26,763 nt of DNA from DATAXV01 sp036272915 (GCA_036272915.1 DATAXV010000144.1:1-26763); one strand, 5' to 3'. Positions 7,819-15,592 are shown, counted from the stretch's first letter. Program-made: numbers and translations. Notes: generated by a model not told the origin, from the letters alone.

Positions 7819-8744
7819 GCCGCCTCCCCCCTGCCCCCGGAGGTCAGGTCGAGGAAGATCTCCTCCAGGGCCAGGTGCCGCTCCTCGATGCTCTGCGGCC
7901 AGAGCCCGCGGCCGCCCACGAAGCGGAGCAGGTCCCGGCCGCGACCGGTCGGCGAGGGGACGTAGAGGTAGCCCTCCTGGGTCCGTGCCGCCCGCCCCCA
8001 CTCCTGCTCGCGAACCTCGCGGACCGCGCGCGTCGCGGCCTCGGGGTTCTCGTACCGGAGGGCGAACTCGCCCCTGCCCGAGAGCAGCTCGGAGACGGGC
8101 GCGACGCGGACCAGGCGGCCCAGGTTGACGATGGCGACGCGGTCGCAGATCTGCTCGACCTCGCGCAGCACGTGGCTGGACAGGAAGACGGTCTTACCCT
8201 CCTCGGCGAGCCGGCGGAGGAGGTCGCGCATCTCCACGATCCCGGCCGGGTCGAGACCGTTCGCGGGCTCGTCGAGGATCAGCAGGTCGGGGTCGTTGAG
8301 CAGCGCGGCGGCGAGGCCCAGGCGCTGCTTCATGCCCAGCGAGTAGGAGGAGACGCGGTCGCGCTGACGATCCCCGAGGCCGACCACCTCGAGCACCTCG
8401 TCGACTCGGGCGCGGGGGATGCCGCCCAGCATCAGCCCGAACGCCTCCAGGTTGGAGCGGCCGCTGAGGTGCCCGTAGAGGGCGGGCGACTCGACCAGGG
8501 CGCCGACCCGGGGCAGGACCGAGGCGCGGTCGCGCCGGACGTCGTGGCCGAGGATCTCGACGCTCCCGGCACTGGGCCGGATCAGGCCGAGGGTCATGCG
8601 GATGGTCGTCGTCTTGCCCGCGCCGTTGGGCCCGAGGAAGCCGAAGACCTCGCCCCGCTCGACCTCGAGGCTGAGGTCGGAGACCGCCCGCCTCGACCCG
8701 TAGGATTTGTTCAGCCCGCGCAGGGCCAGGGTGGGTGCGCTCAC
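7815..8744 (-). CDS. ABC transporter ATP-binding protein (cassette 1)
   Basis: Counting from GTG 8744 (VSAPTLALRGLNKSYGSRRA), the 309-residue ATPase has Walker A GPNGAGKT at 38-45, signature YSLGMKQRLG at about 134-143, Walker B LLILDEP at 154-160 and switch His at 191. The C-terminal accessory region ends HLALEEIFLDLTSGG. The frame stays open further upstream, including an ATG at 8825. The GTG is preferred because family homology starts there and a perfect hairpin lies just upstream, but no convincing SD precedes either start. It is the first gene of the four-gene operon and probably pairs with the next permease. Confidence 0.88.
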   Translation of the reverse strand: MSAPTLALRGLNKSYGSRRAVSDLSLEVERGEVFGFLGPNGAGKTTTIRMTLGLIRPSAGSVEILGHDVRRDRASVLPRVGALVESPALYGHLSGRSNLEAFGLMLGGIPRARVDEVLEVVGLGDRQRDRVSSYSLGMKQRLGLAAALLNDPDLLILDEPANGLDPAGIVEMRDLLRRLAEEGKTVFLSSHVLREVEQICDRVAIVNLGRLVRVAPVSELLSGRGEFALRYENPEAATRAVREVREQEWGRAARTQEGYLYVPSPTGRGRDLLRFVGGRGLWPQSIEERHLALEEIFLDLTSGGRGEAA

Positions 8745-8753
8745 GGCCTGGAA

Positions 8754-8798
8754 GCCCCGCCGGCCCGGTTTTTGTGGCACGCCCCGGGCCGGCGGGGC
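8754..8798. terminator. Perfect 15-bp inverted repeat between monooxygenase and ABC operon
   Basis: GCCCCGCCGGCCCGG (8754-8768) and CCGGGCCGGCGGGGC (8784-8798) are exact reverse complements around a 15-nt loop that contains five T's on the plus strand. It lies 90 bases past the stop of the monooxygenase gene and 10 bases before the preferred GTG start of the ABC operon, both on the minus strand. It could end monooxygenase transcripts, or act as a 5' leader structure that hides the ATPase start. No U-tract follows it on either strand. Confidence 0.55.
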
Positions 8799-8887
8799 GG
8801 GCACGTTCTCGTACGCACGGTTCATCGCCAGGACGATGCTGAGACCGAGTTGTGTCGAAACCGTGCCACGCCCCTGCGGGCGTTTGT

Positions 8888-10084
8888 TCACGAGGTCGAC
8901 ATGCTCTGCCCCATCCTCTGGGAGGCGGCGACCGCCTCGAACCCGTAGACCAGCATCTCCCGCTCGTAGGAGTGGATCGCCCCGACCAGGGACGTGCCCG
9001 CGGCCTGGGCCTCGGTCAGGCGGAGGGCGAGCAGGGCGGCGTCGCGCAGGGCGACGGCGGCGCCGATGCCGGAGGGGATCATGCAGTGGATGGCGTCGCC
9101 GATCAGCGTCACCGGGCCCGATGCCCAGGGCTCGACCGGGACCGAGGTGCGCAGCGTGGTCGCCGTGACCGTGGCCGGATCCGACCGCCCGACCGCCGCG
9201 GCGATGTCGGGGTGCCAGTCGCCGAGCTGACCCAGGACCAGGTCGAGCTGAGCCCGCCCGTCGAGCGAGAAGAGCTCCTGGTCGCCGCCGGTGCGGGCCG
9301 CGGGCAGCCCCAGCACCCACATCACGTAGTCGCGGGTATCGGAGAAGGTCACTCCCGGGTGCAGCCTGGCCGCGGCCTCGGCGGGATCGGTCCGGAAGCG
9401 GTGAGCGGCCAGCGGCATGAAGCGTCCGTCGGCGCCGACCACGGTGGAGAAGCCGTTCAGCACCGCCTCCGGCGTCCGCTCCCTGACCTCCTCGGTGAGC
9501 GGCACCTTGCCGAAGATGGCGCGCAGCCCGGTGTCGACAACGACCGCTCCAGGCAGGAGCTGGGTGCGGATCCGCGACGAGGGGCCGTCGGCGCCGATCA
9601 GGACGTCGCCCTCGACGCTGCTGCCGCCTGCCAGGAGGGCCCTGACCCCCTTACCGGGGAGCACCTCGTAGCCGGTCACCTCCGCCCCGTAGCGCACGTC
9701 GCCCTCGATCTCCGCCATCAGCACCTGGCGCAGGGCGAGGCGGTCGACGGTCAGGTGGCCGCCGCCGTTGGACCCCGCCTCGGCGGCGCCGTCGAAGGCG
9801 AAGTGCTGCAGGACGTGGAGCTCGGGGTCGAGGATGGTCACGCCCGATCCCCGCCGGCCGGAGGTCGCGAGCGCGAGCTGGTAGAGGTCGGCGGGAAGGC
9901 AGGCGCGCAGGGCGAGGTCGCCCTCGGGCTCGATGTAGATGCGGTAGCCCTGCCCGCGGGTGGCGGCGCCGCGATCGCGCTCGAACAGCGTGACCTCCCA
10001 GCCGGCCCGACGCAGGCCGTTGGCCAGACAGGGCCCGGCCAGGCCGCCTCCGGCGATCATGGCATGGGGCCTCTTCACGTTCAT
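8888..10084 (-). CDS. FAD-dependent monooxygenase (PHBH-fold)
   Basis: The 398-residue protein is a group A flavin monooxygenase of the p-hydroxybenzoate hydroxylase fold, which uses NAD(P)H and O2 to hydroxylate aromatic or polyketide-like compounds. The FAD-binding Rossmann motif is at about 9-36 (MIAGGGLAGPCLANGL then an acidic E36). The DG motif is in VLIGADGPSS (161-170), and the second FAD motif GDAIHCMIPSGIG is at 329-341. ATG 10084 has an AAGGAG SD six bases upstream, so the longer open frame is rejected. It diverges from a MarR gene with a shared palindrome and is probably repressed by it. The substrate is unknown; detoxification or antibiotic modification is typical. Confidence 0.9.
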   Translation of the reverse strand: MNVKRPHAMIAGGGLAGPCLANGLRRAGWEVTLFERDRGAATRGQGYRIYIEPEGDLALRACLPADLYQLALATSGRRGSGVTILDPELHVLQHFAFDGAAEAGSNGGGHLTVDRLALRQVLMAEIEGDVRYGAEVTGYEVLPGKGVRALLAGGSSVEGDVLIGADGPSSRIRTQLLPGAVVVDTGLRAIFGKVPLTEEVRERTPEAVLNGFSTVVGADGRFMPLAAHRFRTDPAEAAARLHPGVTFSDTRDYVMWVLGLPAARTGGDQELFSLDGRAQLDLVLGQLGDWHPDIAAAVGRSDPATVTATTLRTSVPVEPWASGPVTLIGDAIHCMIPSGIGAAVALRDAALLALRLTEAQAAGTSLVGAIHSYEREMLVYGFEAVAASQRMGQSMSTS

Positions 10085-10124
10085 CGCTGCTCCTTCTCGG
10101 CGGCTCCTCCGCCCGATGTATTCT

Positions 10125-10143
10125 TTATAGAGAATGTCTATAA
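10125..10143. promoter_or_regulatory. Operator-like palindrome of the MarR/monooxygenase promoter
   Basis: TTATAGA (10125-10131) and TCTATAA (10137-10143) form a perfect inverted repeat with a 5-bp centre (GAATG). It is one of few AT-rich sites here, lies in the 78-base gap between divergent genes, and has the roughly 19-bp size typical of MarR dimer sites. The AT-rich arms may also supply -10 elements. Binding is inferred. Confidence 0.7.
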
Positions 10144-10162
10144 GTAGAGCATATTTGCCGAG

Positions 10163-10609
10163 ATGACCGAGGACAGGATCTGGGCGGACGAATCGAAGGA
10201 GGTGTGGATCGGAGGCCTGCTCTACCTCGCCCACCGCCGGGCCCGGTCGGGCACCAACGTCGCGCTGGCCCCGCACGGGATCGACCTACGCCACCTGGGT
10301 GTACTTGGCCACCTGGCCGCCGCCGGGCCGGTCACCCAGCGCGACCTGATCGACGCGCTGCAAATGGACAAGTCGACCATGGTCCACGTCATCGACGACC
10401 TAGAGCGCCTCGGTCTGGCCGAGCGGAGGGCGGCGGAGGGCGACCGCCGGGCGAACGCCATCTACCTCACCCCGGCCGGCGCCGAGCGCTTGGAGCAGGC
10501 GATGGTCGCGGCCGGCGGGGCGATGCGGAAGATGCTCGGCCACATGTCAATCGACGATCGTGAGCACCTCGCCGAGCTGCTCCAATCCTTCGCCGGCGGC
10601 CCCGGCTGA
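10163..10609 (+). CDS. MarR family transcriptional regulator
   Basis: The 148-residue protein is a normal-length MarR regulator. The winged helix-turn-helix spans about 40-108: recognition helix in QRDLIDALQMDKSTMVHVIDDLERLGL and wing RRAAEGDRRANAIYLT. It is followed by a long C-terminal dimerisation helix (EHLAELLQSFA). ATG 10163 has no clear SD and sits about 20 bases after the palindrome, as expected if the regulator represses its own promoter. Divergence from the FAD monooxygenase suggests that an aromatic or antibiotic-like substrate relieves repression. The ligand is not inferable. Confidence 0.9.
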   Translation: MTEDRIWADESKEVWIGGLLYLAHRRARSGTNVALAPHGIDLRHLGVLGHLAAAGPVTQRDLIDALQMDKSTMVHVIDDLERLGLAERRAAEGDRRANAIYLTPAGAERLEQAMVAAGGAMRKMLGHMSIDDREHLAELLQSFAGGPG

Positions 10610-10621
10610 TCTCACTGACAA

Positions 10622-10755
10622 ACCGACCAGTCGGTGTTGATGAGGTGGGAGGCAGATGCCACGCCACGCCTCACCGAGCACAGCCGCAGGGGCTTTCGCG
10701 ACATGACCGTCGACGACGTCTGCGCGGAGGCGGGGGCGAGCCCTCTGGAGGAGAT
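10622..10755 (+). pseudogene. TetR regulator remnant with its operator
   Basis: A palindrome ACCGAC-CA-GTCGGT (10622-10635), of the form often found in front of autoregulated TetR genes in high-GC bacteria, is followed at once by ATG 10640. The reading frame looks like a TetR N terminus: RLTEHSRRGFRDMTVDDVCAEAGAS covers helix 1 and the first two helices of the DNA-binding motif. The frame then leaves the family, losing the expected KGxFYxHF recognition end and the whole ligand domain. This looks like a gene truncated by deletion. No function is expected. Confidence 0.5.
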
Positions 10756-10905
10756 CGAGGATCTGACCACACCGTCGCAGCAGGCCCTGCACCAGCTCCT
10801 CCTCTACGGACACGAGGGCCTGCCGGTGCTGGACGAGGATGGGAGACCGTGGTCGGAACCATGATCGGCTGGGCGGTCAGGCGGCGGTCTTCTCCCGCTG
10901 ACGCG
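10756..10905 (+). pseudogene. CBS-domain-like C-terminal remnant
   Basis: Directly after the TetR fragment, in the same frame, is TPSQQALHQLLLYGHEGLPV followed by LDEDGR, which resembles the second half of a CBS domain. Continuation needs a frame change near 10850: the next frame reads VVGTMIGWAVRRR, completing the usual strand after the DGR turn. The match is short and carries a frameshift, so this is a remnant of, for example, a chloride-channel or regulatory CBS protein. It runs into the 3' end of the flippase gene on the other strand. Confidence 0.35.
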
Positions 10906-11905
10906 CGGTGATCTGGAAGATCCCACCCAGATTGAAGCGACGCCTGGCGATGGCGTAGGCGCCGAACCCGACGATGAGCGGGATGCCGGTGATCAGCACG
11001 CGCTGGATGATGGCGGCGGCTCCGGCGTCGCCCCCGTGGACGTGGAAGAAGATGAGGAGCCCGACCACCCCCGCCTCGTTGGCGCCGACGCCGCCCGGGA
11101 TCACGCTGACCGCGCCACCGATCGACGCCAGGGCGAGGACGAAAGCTGCGTCCCACCAGCCGATGGCGCCAGGGGCGACCCCCTCGACGATCAGCCAGAG
11201 GGCGGTGACGCCCGAGGCGGAGCGAGCCAGATCGAGCACCGACCAGCCGAGCGTGTCCGGCCGGTGGAGGAGGTCGGAGGTCTCGTGACGGAGGTCGTCG
11301 ACGGCGGGGAGGATGCGATTCAGCACCGGGATCCGGGCGATCAGACCGTGGACCAGCCGGAAGACCGGCGAGACGGTGAGGACGACGACGATGATGGCCA
11401 GCCCGATCGCCACCGCCGCGATCGATCCGGCGCCGAGGTGGAAGAGGAAGAGGACGGGCAGGGCCAGGAGGACCAGGGTCAGGGTGTAGGTGACCTCCTG
11501 GACGGTGACGGTCGCCGCCACCGTCCCGAAGCTCTTCCCGCCCGCCTCGCTGGCGAAGGCGGCGCGGGTCAGGTCGCCGAGCGGGACGAGCGCCGTGATC
11601 GCCTGACCCGCGGCATTGAGCAGCACGGCGTCCGACATGCTCAGATCAAGCCCGATGTCGCGCAGCAGGAAGTGCCAGCGCACACCCTGGAATAGGTAGC
11701 AGAGCAGGTAGAGGACCATCGCCGGTGCGAGCAGCCAGAGCCGGAAGTGCTCGAGGGCACCGCCGACCTGTCCGGGGTTGAGGATGACGATGATCCCGCC
11801 GATCGCGCCCAGGCCGATGACGACGGGCAGCACCTGACGGGCCACCCGGCGCAGGCGCCGTGCCCACGCCGAGGAGCCGGATTCCGCCGGACCCGTCTCC
11901 GTCAC
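10877..11905 (-). CDS. LPG-synthase-TM / YbhN-like flippase-domain membrane protein
   Basis: The 342-residue protein has about eight hydrophobic helices and the fold signature of the lysylphosphatidylglycerol synthase TM region (UPF0104/YbhN/AglD-type). Landmarks are the CYLFQGVRWHFLLRDIGLDL segment near 69-88, NAAGQAITALVPLGDLTRAAF near 96-116, and GGVGANEAGVVGLLIFF in the C-terminal third. It lacks the aminoacyl-transferase domain of full MprF, so a lipid-flippase or lipid-handling role is more likely than LPG synthesis. The ATG at 11905 has only a weak upstream site. It diverges from the SDR at 11990 across 84 bases with no obvious operator. The substrate is unknown. Confidence 0.78.
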   Translation of the reverse strand: MTETGPAESGSSAWARRLRRVARQVLPVVIGLGAIGGIIVILNPGQVGGALEHFRLWLLAPAMVLYLLCYLFQGVRWHFLLRDIGLDLSMSDAVLLNAAGQAITALVPLGDLTRAAFASEAGGKSFGTVAATVTVQEVTYTLTLVLLALPVLFLFHLGAGSIAAVAIGLAIIVVVLTVSPVFRLVHGLIARIPVLNRILPAVDDLRHETSDLLHRPDTLGWSVLDLARSASGVTALWLIVEGVAPGAIGWWDAAFVLALASIGGAVSVIPGGVGANEAGVVGLLIFFHVHGGDAGAAAIIQRVLITGIPLIVGFGAYAIARRRFNLGGIFQITARQREKTAA

Positions 11906-11989
11906 CTGGCGGGACGTCCGGCGCCCGGGAGCGCACCTCCCCAGCGGGCCTCAGCGACCTCGAACCACCTCATCGGGAGGTAACTGAGT

Positions 11990-12727
11990 ATGCCGGGCCG
12001 GGGCGGGAGGTGCGACCCGAGTCGGATCGCCACACTGGTGGGCGTGCCCGCCCGCGACACCAGGATCGCCCTCGTCAGTGGCGCCAACCGCGGCATCGGC
12101 CGCGAGGTGGCCCGCCAGCTCGCCCAGCGGGGCTTCACCGTCCTCGCCGGAGCACGCGATCCCTCCTCCGCAGCACCGATCGCCCACGTCCGCTACCGGC
12201 GGCTGGACGTCACCGACGCGGCGACGGTCGAGGCGCTCGCCGCCGAGATCGACCGCGACTTCGGCCACCTCGACGTCCTCGTCAACAACGCCGCCATCCA
12301 CTACGACACCTGGCAGCGGGTCGAGGACGCCGACCTCGGGATCGTCGGAGAGGCCTGGGAGACCAACGTGGTCGGACCCTGGCGTCTGTGCCAGGCCGTG
12401 CTCCCCCTCCTGCGCCGCTCGCCGGGTGCCCGGATCGTCAACGTCTCCAGCGAGGCGGGTTCGCTGGCCGACATGGGATCGGGCGTGCCCGCCTACCGCG
12501 TCACCAAGGCCGCCCTCAACGCGCTGACGCGCGTCCTCGCCGCGGAGCTCCGAGGTCAGCCCATCCTCGTCAACGCGGTGTGCCCGGGGTGGGTGGCGAC
12601 GGACATGGGTGGAGCCGGCGGGAGGCCGGTGGCGGAGGGTGCGGCCAGCGTGCTCTGGGCGGTCGACTTGCCCGACACCGGACCCACCGGAGGCTTCTTC
12701 CGGGACGGCTCGCCCGTGCCCTGGTAG
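11990..12727 (+). CDS. SDR family NAD(P)-dependent oxidoreductase
   Basis: The 245-residue short-chain dehydrogenase is intact. Cofactor motif GANRGIG is at 31-37, DVTD at 73-76, NNAA at 99-102, catalytic Ser at 153/154 in NVSSEAG, Tyr169-x-x-x-Lys173 in AYRVTKAAL, and CPGWVATDM at 198-206. It resembles carbonyl-reductase-like classical SDRs that reduce small aldehydes or ketones with NADPH. ATG 11990 follows a strong SD (GGGAGG, 9-base spacing), which supports a 20-residue extension before the Rossmann strand. GTG at 12038 is an alternative start. The substrate is unknown. Confidence 0.88.
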   Translation: MPGRGGRCDPSRIATLVGVPARDTRIALVSGANRGIGREVARQLAQRGFTVLAGARDPSSAAPIAHVRYRRLDVTDAATVEALAAEIDRDFGHLDVLVNNAAIHYDTWQRVEDADLGIVGEAWETNVVGPWRLCQAVLPLLRRSPGARIVNVSSEAGSLADMGSGVPAYRVTKAALNALTRVLAAELRGQPILVNAVCPGWVATDMGGAGGRPVAEGAASVLWAVDLPDTGPTGGFFRDGSPVPW

Positions 12728-12815
12728 GGCGCCGGCGCCCGCCTTGCGCCGCCTTTACAAAACGCTGCCATTTTGCCGTGAGGAGCCCTGACGCCGGATC
12801 CCCACGATGGGGGAC

Positions 12816-13649
12816 ATGATCCTCAAGGGAAAGCTCCTTGCCGGAGTCTCGGCGGCGGTGGGGCTGGTCGTCGTCGCGGCGATCGGCTCGTTCGGCATCG
12901 CCCACTTCGCCGGCAGCGCGTCCGTCGTCGATCTGACCGCGGCCACCGTCACCCCCTCGCCGGCGGCGTCGGCCACGCCCGGCACCGGCAAGGGCAGCAC
13001 CAAGGGGAAGGCCAGGAGCGGCTGCCGGGTTGCCAGCCTCGGCGACCGGGCCATCGCCCGGGCGGTCCGCAGCTCCGAGGCCCAGGTCCTCGGCATCACC
13101 CTCGCGCAGCTTGCCACCGACCTCAAGAACAAGCAGACGATCGAGCAGCTGGCCTCGGCCAAGAGCCTGACCCAGACCGCGTTCCAGTCGTCCTTCAACT
13201 CCGGTCTGAGCAGCGATCTGCAGACCGAGGTCCAGCTCGGCATCATCACCCAGGCCCGCGAGCAGAAGGCGGCCAAGCGCTTCAGCACCGTCGTCCCCAA
13301 CTGGAGCAAGCCGGTCGGCACCGGTGCCGGCTGCGGTGTGCAGACGCGCTACATCAGGCGCGCCGCCCTGAGCGCCGAGGCGCAGGTTCTCGGCATCAGC
13401 CCCCAGCAGCTCGCCACCGATCTCAAGCAGGGCCAGTCGATCTCGCAGCTGGCGTCGGCCAAGGGCGTCAGCGAGAGCTCGTTCCAGTCCTCCTTCAACG
13501 GCGACTTCAGCACCAACCTGCAGCACGAGGTCAAGCTCGGTCTGATCACGCAGAAGGCGGAGCAGGCGGCGACCAAGCGGTTCAGCAACAAGATCCCGCT
13601 CTGGAGCCGGACGCCGAAGGCCTCCCCCACCCCGACTCCCCAGGGCTGA
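12816..13649 (+). CDS. Secreted or membrane-anchored protein with two exact-spacing tandem repeats
   Basis: Counting from the upstream ATG at 12807, residues 8-36 form a signal or anchor helix (KGKLLAGVSAAVGLVVVAAI). A Thr/Pro/Ala/Ser linker covers 45-70, and two homologous units follow at about 91-167 and 191-267, offset by exactly 100 residues. Each starts EAQVLGI, contains QLATDLK and QLASAK, then FQSSFN, and ends KRFS before a Pro-Trp. One Cys precedes each unit (73 and 177). ATG 12816 is preferred because GGGGG lies just upstream; ATG 12807 is the alternative. I know similar helical repeats in surface proteins of Chloroflexota-like bacteria but no function. A clear intrinsic terminator follows. 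Confidence 0.75.
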   Translation: MILKGKLLAGVSAAVGLVVVAAIGSFGIAHFAGSASVVDLTAATVTPSPAASATPGTGKGSTKGKARSGCRVASLGDRAIARAVRSSEAQVLGITLAQLATDLKNKQTIEQLASAKSLTQTAFQSSFNSGLSSDLQTEVQLGIITQAREQKAAKRFSTVVPNWSKPVGTGAGCGVQTRYIRRAALSAEAQVLGISPQQLATDLKQGQSISQLASAKGVSESSFQSSFNGDFSTNLQHEVKLGLITQKAEQAATKRFSNKIPLWSRTPKASPTPTPQG

Positions 13650-13675
13650 TCTACCCCCGCTCAGCCCCTCCTCGA

Positions 13676-13706
13676 GGGACCGGCTCCGCCGGTCCCTTTT
13701 CCTTTT
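13676..13706 (+). terminator. Intrinsic terminator of the repeat-protein gene
   Basis: GGGACCGGC (13676-13684) and GCCGGTCCC (13688-13696) make a perfect 9-bp stem with a TCC loop. It is followed by TTTTCCTTTT, ending about 57 bases past the stop at 13649. It is the clearest Rho-independent terminator in the window and separates this gene from the convergent M20 gene. Confidence 0.88.
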
Positions 13707-13734
13707 GCCGTCAGCGGGGCGCGAGTGCGATCTC

Positions 13735-14934
13735 CTACGCCTGGGGCTCCCGACCCATCTGGGCGAGGAACGCCTCCCGGAGCCGATCCCGCACCTGTGG
13801 GTTCAGCAGCACATCGGCGGCGGTCCAGGCGAGCAGCGTGCTGCCGGTGGCGATGAGCTCGTCCGCCCTCGGGCTCGCGGACGCCGCGGCGAACTCGGGA
13901 GTGTGCCCGGCCACGCCCCGGTTGCAGATCTTCATGTAGGGGTGGATGGTCGGCACCAGCTGGCTGACGTCGCCGATGTCGCTCGAGCCGACGCCCTGGT
14001 CGGCCGGCGGGACCTCGAACTTGAGACCCATGTCGAGAAGGTTGTCGCGGTAGGTCTCGACCAGGGCCGTGTTGCAGACCCTCGGCTTGTAGGTCAGCCC
14101 CTCGGTGATCTCCACGCGGGTACCGGTGGCCAGGGCGGCCGCCTCGACGATGGCCCGAAAGCGCTGGTTCAGCTCGGCCAGGTACTCCACGTCCCTGGAC
14201 CGGACCAGGATCTCGGCGGCGGTGTAGTCGGGGATCACGTTGGAGGCCTCGCCGCCGTGGGTGATCACCCCGTGGATCCGGGTGTGTGCCCGGAACGCCT
14301 GGCGGAGGGCGTTGATGCTGAAGAACACCTGCAGCACCGCGTCGAGGGCGTTGATCCCCTTCTCCGGCGAGGCGGCGGCGTGGGCGGAGCGGCCGAAGAA
14401 CTCGATCTTGAACGGGGTCACGGCCAGGGACCCGCGGTCCAGGTACATGTTCGACGCGCCGTGGATCATCATCGCCGCGTCGACGCCGCGGAAGACGCCG
14501 GCCTCGGCCATCGTCACCTTCCCGCCGCCGCCCTCCTCGGCCGGGGTCCCGATCACCTTGATCGTGCCCTGGACGTCGGGCAGCGCCTCGCGGAGGGCGA
14601 TGCCGGCCCCGATCGCCCAGGTGGAGATCAGGTTGTGACCGCAGGCATGGCCGAGCTTGGGCAGGGCGTCGTATTCGGCGATGATGGCGACACACGGCTC
14701 GCCCGAACCGTAGGAGGCCACGAAGGAGGTCTCGAGCCCGGCCACGCCTCGCTCCACGGCGAAGCCGTGCTCCTCGAGCTCCTCGGTGAGCAGCGCTGCC
14801 GCGCGGTGCTCCTGGAACATGATCTCGGGGTTCTCGTGGATGGTGTGGGAGATCGTCCGGAGGTGCGGATGGGCCTCGCGGACCCGCTGTGCGATGCGCT
14901 CCTTGACCTCTTGCAACGTGGCCGTGGCGGTCAT
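13735..14934 (-). CDS. M20 family amidohydrolase/peptidase
   Basis: The 399-residue protein is an M20D-type metallo-amidohydrolase similar to AbgB and PM20D2-like enzymes, which hydrolyse aminoacyl or p-aminobenzoyl amide bonds in the cytosol. Metal and catalytic residues are visible: EYDALPKLGHACGHN near 87-101 (Cys98, His100), the tandem Glu of GTPAEEGGGG at 133-134, His158 in MMIHGASN, and a C-terminal GVAGHTPEF His. The dimerisation domain (TPFKIEFFGRSAHAAASPEKG) sits in the middle. ATG 14934 has a purine-rich GGGAGGG just upstream. It stands alone and converges on the repeat-protein terminator. The exact substrate is unknown. Confidence 0.88.
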   Translation of the reverse strand: MTATATLQEVKERIAQRVREAHPHLRTISHTIHENPEIMFQEHRAAALLTEELEEHGFAVERGVAGLETSFVASYGSGEPCVAIIAEYDALPKLGHACGHNLISTWAIGAGIALREALPDVQGTIKVIGTPAEEGGGGKVTMAEAGVFRGVDAAMMIHGASNMYLDRGSLAVTPFKIEFFGRSAHAAASPEKGINALDAVLQVFFSINALRQAFRAHTRIHGVITHGGEASNVIPDYTAAEILVRSRDVEYLAELNQRFRAIVEAAALATGTRVEITEGLTYKPRVCNTALVETYRDNLLDMGLKFEVPPADQGVGSSDIGDVSQLVPTIHPYMKICNRGVAGHTPEFAAASASPRADELIATGSTLLAWTAADVLLNPQVRDRLREAFLAQMGREPQA

Positions 14935-15048
14935 CGTCCCTCCCTTTCCATGCCGGGAACCTCTGGGTGAATCATTGCTTCCTCGACAACGAGGCTACCG
15001 GCCGTGCTCGCCACGACGACGCTTCGACCGCTCCGTGCGGAGATCGGC

Positions 15049-15420
15049 TCACCGGAGGTCGAGGCCGTCCAGGCCCTCGACGTCGACCTCGAAGAGGCCG
15101 AGCCTGCCTCGGAGCGGAACCGGGCGGGGCAGCGGCCACGGCCTGGCGAGCTCCCAGTGCCACTGGGCCGGCCGTGCCCAGCGGGAGGGCGAATCCCTCA
15201 CGCAGCCGACGACATCGACCATGCCGATGAGAGCCCCGCGCGGGATCTCGACCAGCCTCGCCACCTCATGGACCCTCCAGCCGTCGACCGGGTCCCGGCC
15301 GGTGCCAGCGTGGATGAGCAGTGGACCCCGGTGGTTGGTCCGCCACGAGCGGTTCTCGACGTCCTTGATGCCGGCGACGATCAGCGAGGCCCACGGCTGG
15401 CGGATGGTCAGCGCCCTCAC
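15049..15420 (-). CDS. ASCH domain protein
   Basis: Starting at GTG 15420, the 123-residue protein opens with the ASCH signature RALTIRQPWASLIVAGIKD then VENRSW. It continues with RGPLLIHAG, ALIGMVDVVGCV and a C-terminal LFEVDVEGLDGLDL. ASCH domains have a PUA-like beta-barrel and are thought to bind RNA or act on modified nucleosides; the short RQPWASLI type is common as a single-domain protein. The frame stays open to ATG 15474, but homology begins at the GTG. No SD is convincing for either. It is an isolated gene, divergent from the AHSA1 operon. Confidence 0.72.
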   Translation of the reverse strand: MRALTIRQPWASLIVAGIKDVENRSWRTNHRGPLLIHAGTGRDPVDGWRVHEVARLVEIPRGALIGMVDVVGCVRDSPSRWARPAQWHWELARPWPLPRPVPLRGRLGLFEVDVEGLDGLDLR

Positions 15421-15543
15421 CGCTCGAAGGGTATCGCGCGTGAAGCCGCCTCCCGGCCGAGACCTCCTCTTCATCTCGCTGCGCGCCCAGGTTGAGAGCC
15501 CGATCCCGATGCCGGCAGAGGATCAGGACGGCTCCGAGCAATC

Positions 15544-15592
15544 TGCAACCACAAGTTGCATATCAACCTCCGGAGTGCTACCGTTGGTTGCA
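15544..15592 (+). promoter_or_regulatory. ArsR operator-like repeats upstream of the AHSA1/ArsR operon
   Basis: TGCAAC (15544-15549) and GTTGCA (15555-15560) form an inverted repeat with a 5-bp spacer. A third half-site, GGTTGCA, lies at 15586-15592 and forms a wider palindrome with TGCAACC at 15544-15550. The sites are about 100-150 bases before the first gene. Repeated TGCAACC/GGTTGCA half-sites are a plausible binding target for the ArsR-type regulator encoded in the operon. Confidence 0.55.

Noticed and set aside
7818..8001. N-terminal extension of the cassette 1 permease up to 8001
   Set aside because: The extension is shadow sequence of the ATPase gene. The ATGA overlap at 7815-7818 fixes a better start.
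6344..8948. Long plus-strand frames (420 and 390 residues) across the ABC operon
   Set aside because: They read antisense through the ATPase genes. The two frames resemble each other only because the ATPase genes are duplicated.
8852..10147. 431-residue open frame on the plus strand
   Set aside because: Antisense to the FAD monooxygenase, which has clear motifs, an SD and a divergent regulator.
12727..12740. GGGCGCCGGCGCCC palindrome after the SDR stop as a terminator
   Set aside because: A palindrome with no loop bases cannot form a good hairpin, and no T-tract follows at once.
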